Positions 7,831 to 14,584 of a stretch of DNA of 18,739 nt are shown here, in pieces. The DNA is from CAZWDO01 sp964632485 [NCBI: uncultured bacterium] (GTDB lineage: Bacteria > JAGOEH01). Below the pieces are notes generated by a model. The model did no database searches. It was not told the DNA's origin and saw only the letters and a list, made by a program, of their open reading frames with translations. Made by a program: the position numbers and the translations under genes. Each line of letters begins with the position of its first letter. The first letter of the stretch is position 1. The stretch spans positions 1-18,739 of the forward strand of contig CAZWDO010000005.1 of assembly GCA_964632485.1 (NCBI GenBank), read 5' to 3'.

Positions 7831-9189
7831 TTACGCATTCAGTTGCTTCTTTTCCATTTCAATAGTCTCTTCAATTTGTGCTATAATTTCCTCAATACCG
7901 GAAATTGAAATAGAATTCATTTGCCTGGTCAATATATCCATTAATTGGACAATTTCCTGGATAGTTGCCGATACCTCTTCCGTATTAGCGGCATTGTTCT
8001 GAATTGCTTGATCGATCTGTTCCATACTGTATTTAATCTGTCCAAGTCCATCCGCCTGTTCATGAGTGGATTGAGAAATTTCTTCGATCATTTGTAATGA
8101 TTGTGTACTACTGGATTTTATTTCAGATAGATTTTTTGCAACACGTTGCACTAACGTATTCATGGAATCGATATTCTTAGTATTTAATTCGATGCGGTTT
8201 GTCGTTTCTTTAACGGCTGAAGCGCTTTTTTCAGCCAATTTTCGTACTTCATCGGCTACAACTGCAAAGCCTCGTCCGGATTCACCCGCTCGCGCGGCTT
8301 CAATAGCTGCATTCAGCGCCAGCAAATTGGTCTGATCGGCAATATCATCAATCATCTTGTTGATTTCACGGATTTCTTTAAAGGAGGAATTCACCTGATG
8401 AATCGCTTTCACTAATTGCTCGACTTGATTATCGCCCTGGCTGGCTAACTGGTTGGATTGCTTGGCTTGCTGTGTAACTTGTTGTGAATTGCCTGCGGAA
8501 GCCGATGTCTTATGGGTTAATTCGGTCACATTGAGATTGATTTCCTGTAAAGAAGCCGCTTGTTCAGTGGCTCCCGATGCTAAAACTTCAATTGACTTGG
8601 AGATTTCCTGAAAGCTCATTTTGGCTTGATTACTGGTTTCATTAATGCCCTTGATCGCCTTGGTTAAGTGAAACAACGTACTAATATCCTGAACCACTTC
8701 CACATGACCAATTGTTTCTCCTTTTGTATTCGCTAAATAATGAGTATCGACTCGAAAATTGCCCCCCATTTGTGAAAAGACAGTCATCGAATGATTATTT
8801 CGCAACCGGTGTACTCCACATTTCTCTGTTTTACAGATTGCAGCCCCCCAATTATGGCACGCTTTTCCCAGAATATCCTTTCGCTTTATCTTGAGCATTT
8901 CCTCTACTGGTTTATTGATGAAGGTCCAATTCATATTATTGTCCGTTACTGATAGCGGTAGAGGAACATGATCTAATAGTTGTTCATACCAGTGTTCCTT
9001 TTCACGGTAATATCGAGAAATGCGTAAATAAAAAAAATATGAAAAAGCCGGAACCATAATGCCGGCAATCAAGAACAGAGTTACAATCACACTTAAAGGC
9101 ACAGATTCTACTGAAAATAGCAATACTGCCAACAAAATAGCTACTATCAATCCTGTTCCGAATAGATTTGACCAGAAAAAACGCATCAT
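7831..9189 (-). CDS. Membrane-anchored PAS-type methyl-accepting chemotaxis protein
   Basis: A 452-residue chemoreceptor. Two close hydrophobic segments (~8-27 and ~31-54) make a membrane hairpin with almost no periplasmic part, so sensing is probably cytoplasmic through the PAS domain (~62-170), and no HAMP is seen. The PAS has a cysteine cluster, [18 protein letters not shown] (C111, C119, C124). The signalling domain (~190-440) contains the conserved hairpin tip [19 protein letters not shown] (from ~285), which couples to CheA and CheW; these partners must be elsewhere. The protein ends KKQLNA, with no NWETF-like CheR-binding tail. AAGGAG lies 3 bases before the first of two adjacent ATGs and 6 before the second (9186), which may be the real start. 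It lies 127 bases downstream of the PAS-GAF sensor on the same strand and may be co-transcribed; a hairpin closes the unit. Confidence 0.93.
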   Translation of the reverse strand: MMRFFWSNLFGTGLIVAILLAVLLFSVESVPLSVIVTLFLIAGIMVPAFSYFFYLRISRYYREKEHWYEQLLDHVPLPLSVTDNNMNWTFINKPVEEMLKIKRKDILGKACHNWGAAICKTEKCGVHRLRNNHSMTVFSQMGGNFRVDTHYLANTKGETIGHVEVVQDISTLFHLTKAIKGINETSNQAKMSFQEISKSIEVLASGATEQAASLQEINLNVTELTHKTSASAGNSQQVTQQAKQSNQLASQGDNQVEQLVKAIHQVNSSFKEIREINKMIDDIADQTNLLALNAAIEAARAGESGRGFAVVADEVRKLAEKSASAVKETTNRIELNTKNIDSMNTLVQRVAKNLSEIKSSSTQSLQMIEEISQSTHEQADGLGQIKYSMEQIDQAIQNNAANTEEVSATIQEIVQLMDILTRQMNSISISGIEEIIAQIEETIEMEKKQLNA

Positions 9190-9316
9190 TTACTCCTTTT
9201 AAAAATCATTTTCTATAACTACGCAATTCAACAAACAAAACAACATTTTTGGGCGAATATTAATCATAAAATTCTACAATTTTCCCATAGCTCTCCTTGT
9301 AAAAAATTAGAAAATA

Positions 9317-10609
9317 CTAAAATCTAAATTTAAAACCAGACAGGGACTCCTGATCGCGCTCGATAGCGACCTTCCCCTTGAACTGCCGAAACATACCATC
9401 AATCACCTGTAAACCAAAACCGCATGGATTCTCCAGCATAACCGATTCTGACAGGCCAATGATATCCTGTGAAAACCCTACCTCTATCAGCGGGTGATAC
9501 GTAAGTAAATTGACATTTTTTTTTGACATTTCCAACGATGGGGAATTAAACATCTTTAACACGGCAGGATTAGCCTCTAAAATTTCTCCCTGGGTGTTAA
9601 AATAAAGAAAACCGGTCAATGAATTTTCAAACATAGTGCGAACTTTATATTCAGATTCCTCGGCTCTGACTTTTGCGGCATGAAGATCGCGTTCATGTTG
9701 CTTCTGCTGAAGAATGGTATGCAAACCTTCCAATAACAATGTCAACTGGCGAATATCCGTCGAATGATAATCCGTTGATTTATTCGCTACTCCAATCAGG
9801 GCAATTACATGATTATCTTCGATCAGCGGCGCGCTCAAATAGTTCCTGATCGCCATCTGTCCGATAGGCAATCCTTTTTTGGAAGGGTACTCCCGCGTAT
9901 AGTCCTGGATAACCAACGGCTTACGAAGACGGATGACATCACCCCAAATCCCCGTTTGCGATATCCGATAATCAAAAGTAGGATTATCAACCTGACACTC
10001 TTTCATCGCGCATTGAGACCAGGCATAAATCCTGATTTGATCGCGCGCTTCATCGACAAATCCAATCAATCCAAGCTCACTGCATGTCAACTCCACTGAT
10101 CGGTCCAGTATAAACATATAGATTTCATGCTCGGGTAGATTCCGCTTCCCTGACAATTCAAGCAAGGTGTTCAAGCGAAGCTCATTTTGCTGGATTTCAG
10201 TTTCCATTAATTTTCGCTCAGTGATATCCTGAACATGGACCATATAGCCTTTGCATTCGTTTTCATTATTCGGAATTGGGTAAATCTTAATATCTGCTGA
10301 TAAAACAGTTCCATTCCTATGAAGGAATTTGACCTGCTCGTCCCAACCCAGGGCCTTTTGAGAATTTTTTAAGTCAAGGGAATACTGAAATTTTGGAAAA
10401 GAATCCGGGTGTAATAAATCACTAAACGGTTTATCAAACAATTTTTCATCTGTATAGCCAAACAGTTGGATAAATAGGCCGTTTGCATATTTCATATAAC
10501 CGTCATCGCAAATCAATGCGCTGGGTATATTTTGACTTTCCAGCAATGGTTTCAACCATTCGCATAATCCCGACCTTTTACAGTCTGGTAAACCTTCATT
10601 AGCGCTCAT
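9317..10609 (-). CDS. PAS-GAF-PAS sensor with apparent deletion of its kinase core
   Basis: A 430-residue soluble sensor. PAS (~25-133, ending HVQDITERK), GAF (~145-300) and a second PAS (~318-394). The PAS runs normally through YFNTQGEILEANPAVLKMF and VGFSQDIIGLSESV, then at residues ~395-430 becomes CGFGLQVIDGMFRQFKGKVAIERD...GFKFRF. That stretch closely resembles the last ~34 residues of a HATPase domain (typically slGLqLvxxLvxQLxGxxxxxxxxGTxFxIxF). The end of the PAS, the H-box and most of the ATPase domain are absent, yet the frame is intact, so an in-frame deletion of roughly 200 codons or more in a HisKA_2-type kinase is the simplest reading. It cannot phosphorylate as it stands. It may be a pseudogene or act as a kinase-less sensor. 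The start is supported by TAGGA 7 bases before the ATG. It is divergent from the TonB receptor operon and upstream of the chemoreceptor. Confidence 0.85.
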   Translation of the reverse strand: MSANEGLPDCKRSGLCEWLKPLLESQNIPSALICDDGYMKYANGLFIQLFGYTDEKLFDKPFSDLLHPDSFPKFQYSLDLKNSQKALGWDEQVKFLHRNGTVLSADIKIYPIPNNENECKGYMVHVQDITERKLMETEIQQNELRLNTLLELSGKRNLPEHEIYMFILDRSVELTCSELGLIGFVDEARDQIRIYAWSQCAMKECQVDNPTFDYRISQTGIWGDVIRLRKPLVIQDYTREYPSKKGLPIGQMAIRNYLSAPLIEDNHVIALIGVANKSTDYHSTDIRQLTLLLEGLHTILQQKQHERDLHAAKVRAEESEYKVRTMFENSLTGFLYFNTQGEILEANPAVLKMFNSPSLEMSKKNVNLLTYHPLIEVGFSQDIIGLSESVMLENPCGFGLQVIDGMFRQFKGKVAIERDQESLSGFKFRF

Positions 10610-10760
10610 TTATATATCCTACTTTAAATAGATATTTCCATTACTCCCGAAGTAAACATTTAAATCTATTGTCAACTATCTACTCTATATCTATGATATA
10701 ATACAAATAATATACAATTTTTATAAAAAGTCAAGTAAAAAAAATAATATAAAAAAAATC

Positions 10761-10789
10761 TTGACTATTCCATCATGTTATATTAAATT
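10761..10789 (+). promoter_or_regulatory. Possible promoter of the TonB receptor-YfiR operon
   Basis: TTGACT (10761-10766), 17 bases, TAAATT (10784-10789), after an A-rich run. This is the best candidate in the very AT-rich 250-base region that separates the divergent sensor gene from the receptor gene. The -10 element is weak, and the region is so AT-rich that other assignments are possible. I could not single out the promoter for the divergent minus-strand gene. Confidence 0.35.
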
Positions 10790-10859
10790 TCATACAATTT
10801 GGTTCTTTTATAACCTGTAGAACCTTTTTTCCTATTTTACAAACCATAAAGGAGCGCCT

Positions 10860-12962
10860 ATGCGTGGAATCATCCGCATCCTGCTGCTGTTTGGCCTGAT
10901 TGTGTGGAGTTCACACATCGCCACCTACGCCCAATCGACCGATACGACCAGCGCCATTGAAGATGAATTGACAGAGTTGCTCAACCAAAAGCATGCCCAG
11001 ATGGCGGGAGGCACCAGTACTGCCGCGAAATATTTTCAATCGACCCAGGAAGCCCCATCTTCCGTATCGATTTTAACCTCGCAGGAAATTGAAATGTTCG
11101 GCTACAATACGTTTGATGAATTGCTTCAAGTGATTCGCAGCTTATATCTGACCTATGACCGGTTTTGGCATTATATCGGCATTCGCGGCTTTGGACGGCC
11201 GACCGATTACAATAACCGGATTTTGCTATTAGTCAACGGCCAGACTGTCAACAATAATATATTCGGCGCAGGTCCGTTCGGCAGTAACCTCGCCATTGAC
11301 ATAGCGATGATTGACCGAGTTGAAATTATTCGTGGTCCCGGTTCTGCTCTTTATGGAACGAATGCCATGTTCGGCGTGATCAATATAATCACCAAAACCG
11401 GTAAAACGCTCGATGGTGGAATATTCACAGGCGCTTATGGCTCCGATAACCGCCGGCAGGTCTCGTTCAGCGGGGGCAAGCGGTTGGGTGGAATTCAGTT
11501 TGCTCTTTCCGCCAATTATGCTGATATCGACGGACACGATTTAGAATTCCCCCCCTTCCAAGGGAAAAGCGTAGGAGCTGATAACGAAGAATATCAGGGA
11601 ATCCATCTAAATCTTCAGAGTGGACAGTTGAGTTTACAGGGGCATTGGGCCGAACGGGACAAGGGTATCCCCAATGCTCCCTATCGATCCAATTACAATG
11701 ATAAAAACTGCCACGGAAAGGAAACGAACGGATTTGCCGAAATCAAATACGATTTGGACTGGGGACTGGATAAAAGCCTGATGACCCGAATCTATATCAA
11801 TCATTTTAAATACGACGCCTTTTATCCATTTTCCCAATTCCCGTTGGGAACAACCTACCTTCCCTTGTATTTCCGTTCCCACGCTCTATTTGAAGGCAAT
11901 TACTGGGGCGGCGAATTCCAATTCAAGTGGGAAATCGGACTGAATAATCGCTTGACGGCAGGTATCGCTTATCGGGAAAATTCCAAGGTGAAAAATAGTT
12001 TCGAATATCTGTTCGATACAGCTCAATACGCCGGCTACGCTGCCATGTTGGGCGCTTACGGCATCACCAACCCCTTTACCGACCCGAACCGGGGCGGGGA
12101 TTTTCCCTTCTCGATTCTATCTTTTTACGCCCAGGACGAATTCATTCCCTTTGACCAGCTTTCTCTGACCGTCGGTATCCGTCGGGATCAGTATTCCGAT
12201 TTGGGGCAAAATGTGAAAAATCAAACAATGCCCCGTTTAGCAGCGGTCTGGCACCCTTTCCATGAAACATCCATCAAACTTCTTTATGGACAGGCCTACC
12301 GTGTGCCGAACGCAGATGAACTCTATTTCGACAAAGTCGGAATTGTCAATAACGATTCTTTGACATCCGAATTGATCAAAACCTATGAATTTGTTGCTGA
12401 ACATCGATTCAGCGAGAATCTGAGCGCAACAGCCGCCCTCTATCATTATACCATGTCAGACCTGATCGATAAAAAACCCATCTCCCAATCCGAAGTCCGC
12501 TTTTACAATCTGAGTGAAGTTTCAGCGACCGGATTTGAGTTGGAGTGCAACTATAAATGGGGAACCGATGTAGTTGCTTATGGCAATTATCTATTGCAGA
12601 AAGCGGAGAACACCACTGACGATCAGGAACTCAGCAACTCCCCACAACATGTGGCCAAACTCGGCGTCGCTTATGTAGTCGCGAAACTTTTCAGCGCCGC
12701 TTTTGAACTTCAGTATGAGACGGCTCGTTATACGAAAAGTAGAGAGAAAAGCGATAATATCCTCCTGGCGAACCTCTATCTGAAAAGCAGGCCGTTGGCC
12801 CGATATTTCCAGCTCTTTTTTAAAGTAAAAAATCTATTCAACCAGGAATATCAATATCCCGCCGGATTTGAGCATTTTGGCCCTTATCCCTACACCGTGC
12901 CCCTGGATATGATTCCCCAGGATAAGTTGACATTTTTAACCGGTCTGCAAATCAGAATCTGA
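10860..12962 (+). CDS. TonB-dependent outer-membrane receptor
   Basis: A 700-residue outer-membrane active transporter. Signal peptide 1-24, likely cut after TYA before QST. A short segment DELTELLNQKH (~35-45) resembles the LSxEELL element found before the plug in many receptors of the vitamin B12/catecholate type. The plug (~55-180) includes PSSVSILTSQEI, IGIRGFG, LLLVNGQTVN and RVEIIRGPGSALYGTNAMFGVINIITK. The rest (~181-700) alternates aromatic and charged residues as a 22-strand barrel does, with VGIRRDQYSD and a late KNLFNQEYQYP segment. It ends LQIRI rather than in a terminal aromatic residue. AAAGGAG precedes the ATG at good spacing. The substrate cannot be read from the sequence. The YfiR gene follows after 13 bases, so the two are co-transcribed. 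Confidence 0.93.
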   Translation: MRGIIRILLLFGLIVWSSHIATYAQSTDTTSAIEDELTELLNQKHAQMAGGTSTAAKYFQSTQEAPSSVSILTSQEIEMFGYNTFDELLQVIRSLYLTYDRFWHYIGIRGFGRPTDYNNRILLLVNGQTVNNNIFGAGPFGSNLAIDIAMIDRVEIIRGPGSALYGTNAMFGVINIITKTGKTLDGGIFTGAYGSDNRRQVSFSGGKRLGGIQFALSANYADIDGHDLEFPPFQGKSVGADNEEYQGIHLNLQSGQLSLQGHWAERDKGIPNAPYRSNYNDKNCHGKETNGFAEIKYDLDWGLDKSLMTRIYINHFKYDAFYPFSQFPLGTTYLPLYFRSHALFEGNYWGGEFQFKWEIGLNNRLTAGIAYRENSKVKNSFEYLFDTAQYAGYAAMLGAYGITNPFTDPNRGGDFPFSILSFYAQDEFIPFDQLSLTVGIRRDQYSDLGQNVKNQTMPRLAAVWHPFHETSIKLLYGQAYRVPNADELYFDKVGIVNNDSLTSELIKTYEFVAEHRFSENLSATAALYHYTMSDLIDKKPISQSEVRFYNLSEVSATGFELECNYKWGTDVVAYGNYLLQKAENTTDDQELSNSPQHVAKLGVAYVVAKLFSAAFELQYETARYTKSREKSDNILLANLYLKSRPLARYFQLFFKVKNLFNQEYQYPAGFEHFGPYPYTVPLDMIPQDKLTFLTGLQIRI

Positions 12963-12975
12963 GAGAGGAGAGAAC

Positions 12976-13530
12976 ATGTTTAAAAAGTGCTTATTCCTTT
13001 TAATGCTCGTCTCCGCCATTTGGGCTCAGTCGATGGAAGTGCCGGTGGACGTTCAGATAAATTTATACATGAAAATTTTAAATTTTGACCGCAATTTGAC
13101 AAGCCGTACTCAAAACAATATGGTCATCGGGGTTATTTTTCAAACTAAAAATAAAACCTCCGAAGAGGCTAAAGATCAATTCATCAGCGGGATCGCAAAG
13201 ATTTCCGGAGGAAAAATCAAAGAAGTCAGCGTCCGCTCTGTGGAGATTGATATTGCCTCAAATCCGAATTTATCAACTGCCATTCAGGGAGTCAACGCGC
13301 TATACATCACGCCGATGCGGGCAGTGGACATCCAACAGATTTGCACAATTGCCCAATCGCGCAAAATCGCTACCTTCACCGGAGTTGAGTCGTATGTAGA
13401 GGAGGGCATCAGTACGGGGATTGGTTCTCAGGGCGGCAAACCGAAGATTCGTATCAATCTGAATTCCGCAAAGGCGGAAGGCGTTGAATATGAAGCCACA
13501 ATTCTCAAGATCGCCGATCTGATTCAATAA
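12976..13530 (+). CDS. Secreted YfiR-family (DUF4154) protein
   Basis: A 184-residue protein with a signal peptide (1-17, cut after IWA before QS), so periplasmic. The mature part fits the YfiR family: VPVDVQINLYMKILNFDRNL, a first beta strand IGVIFQ, ALYITP (~109-113), and a C-terminal block ATFTGVESYVEEGISTGIGSQGGKPKIRINLNSAKAEGVEY (~132-172). In Pseudomonas aeruginosa, YfiR sits in the periplasm and holds the diguanylate cyclase YfiN inactive, and disulfides matter for its stability; here the mature chain has one cysteine (C123), so such disulfides cannot form within the chain. No YfiN-like protein with a GGDEF domain is adjacent. GAGAGGAGA lies just before the ATG, 13 bases after the receptor stop. 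The pairing suggests the protein monitors or modulates receptor activity, which is inference. Confidence 0.85.
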   Translation: MFKKCLFLLMLVSAIWAQSMEVPVDVQINLYMKILNFDRNLTSRTQNNMVIGVIFQTKNKTSEEAKDQFISGIAKISGGKIKEVSVRSVEIDIASNPNLSTAIQGVNALYITPMRAVDIQQICTIAQSRKIATFTGVESYVEEGISTGIGSQGGKPKIRINLNSAKAEGVEYEATILKIADLIQ

Positions 13531-13562
13531 TTGTCTGATCCAATCGCCCATGGGTTGGAAAT

Positions 13563-13616
13563 AAACCGAATTATCAATATTAGCGGCTGACAGACGTTAA
13601 TAATTATCCGGTTTTT
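13563..13616 (+). terminator. Possible terminator of the receptor-YfiR operon
   Basis: AAACCGAATTAT (13563-13574) can pair with ATAATT and CGGTTT (13600-13605 and 13609-13614) with a 3-base bulge and a ~25-base loop. TT follows directly, then CATTT. The U-tract is short and the loop long, so this is weaker than the hairpin 20 bases further on. Confidence 0.35.
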
Positions 13617-13633
13617 CATTTAGAACTAGAACA

Positions 13634-13669
13634 TATCTCCCGCCCGAACTCTTTTTGGGGCGGGAGATA
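13634..13669. terminator. Strong GC-rich hairpin between convergent genes
   Basis: TATCTCCCGCCC pairs perfectly with GGGCGGGAGATA (12 bp) around a 12-base loop containing TTTTT. It lies between the YfiR gene (plus) and the small secreted protein gene (minus), 5 bases past the latter's stop. Neither side has a true T-run, so it may serve as a bidirectional terminator or as 3'-end protection for one or both transcripts. Confidence 0.6.
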
Positions 13670-13674
13670 CCCCT

Positions 13675-14166
13675 TTACTCCACTATAAATTCATAATAGA
13701 TGCCAAAATCATTGGCCGCGCTATAAAGCGACTGCATTTCATTGAATTTTGACATATTTTTCAGGATAGTAGCGGGATTTGTTTCCGGACTGACGCCCAG
13801 CGATTGATCGCTATTCAACACCAACTGGATTCCATACAGATTATGAAACTCTTTAGTAAAATCACCGGCAAGGGTTTTGGCGATATGAATCTTCAGTTTG
13901 CAAACATCCTCGATGGCATTTACATCTTTATCAACTGTTGATACAGTTTTTTCCAAAAATTCTTTATACAAGGCGACATATTTCCCACATTGTCCATGCA
14001 GAACTGAAAAAGCAGGAATCAGACAGCTTCCGCCCTGACTGGTGAGCATAAAACTGCCGTCCACCAAAGACACCCGGATATCCGCCGTGTTCTTTTCTCC
14101 TTCAGCCAGAATAAGAGACGAAACAGAAATCACGAACAAAAACGTTAGAAATACGATACGCTTCAT
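13675..14166 (-). CDS. Small secreted protein of unknown function
   Basis: A 163-residue protein with a clear signal peptide (MKRIVFLTFLFVISVSSLILA, cut near residue 21), so periplasmic or exported. I recognise no family. The mature part has three cysteines (C48 in GGSCLIP, C60 in HGQCGKY, C89 in DVCKLKI), mixed helical content and no further membrane segment. The frame is open to an ATG at 14190, but the start at 14166 is clearly better: AAAGGAG lies 6 bases upstream and the signal peptide begins there. It converges on the receptor-YfiR operon and is separated from it by a GC-rich hairpin. Its place between signalling genes may be accidental. Confidence 0.75.
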   Translation of the reverse strand: MKRIVFLTFLFVISVSSLILAEGEKNTADIRVSLVDGSFMLTSQGGSCLIPAFSVLHGQCGKYVALYKEFLEKTVSTVDKDVNAIEDVCKLKIHIAKTLAGDFTKEFHNLYGIQLVLNSDQSLGVSPETNPATILKNMSKFNEMQSLYSAANDFGIYYEFIVE

Positions 14167-14238
14167 TTGACGCTCCTTTTTAAATTTCATCTGCTTTGAT
14201 TCAGGTTACGAGCTAACTGGAATCACTGTGTTTTATAG

Positions 14239-14448
14239 TTGCAATTATCATGCCACAAGAAATATGCCAGTGTTATTAAATTGGGAGCTACATATCATAA
14301 ATATTTTTACACTTTATATAAATATCCTGATTTCGATCTTAATCAAGCAATGAATATCGCCGCCTACAGGATAATTAAGGTCCCCACAGTAACAGTACTG
14401 GAAATTAGCGATAGAACTGAACAAATTATAAACAATGATATACTTTAA
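14239..14448 (+). pseudogene. Doubtful remnant, possibly of a HisKA_3-type ATPase domain
   Basis: The 418-base gap between the secreted protein and the next sensor holds a 69-codon frame with only a TTG start and no ribosome site. Part of it, DLNQAMNIAAYRII followed by TVTVLEISDR, resembles the N-box region of HisKA_3 kinases (commonly ...LYRIxQEALTNxxxHAxAxxVxVxL...), but the QEALTN and His portion is absent, as if cut out. The match is short and could be chance. The rest of the gap contains only the promoter at 14474-14502. Confidence 0.2.
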
Positions 14449-14473
14449 GAGAAAATTTCAACAAAATAATAAT

Positions 14474-14502
14474 TTGACATTCATCGGAATTCTTTTTATA
14501 TT
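14474..14502 (+). promoter_or_regulatory. Sigma-70 promoter of the receiver/five-PAS gene
   Basis: TTGACA (14474-14479), 17-base spacer, TATATT (14497-14502), preceded by an A/T-rich stretch. The start site would be near 14509, giving a leader of ~76 bases. Both hexamers match those before the next sensor gene at 17052. Confidence 0.75.
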
Positions 14503-14584
14503 CCTGATTGAGGTTGCTTATTTACAAGACCTCGATTCTGATTTATTGAAAAGCGGTATTTTTAGATGTAAATAAAAGGAATTG

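Noticed and set aside
10610-10859. CRISPR-like or iteron-like repeats in the AT-rich divergent region
   Set aside because: Short AT motifs recur, but there is no regular repeat unit or spacing. It reads as an AT-rich promoter region.
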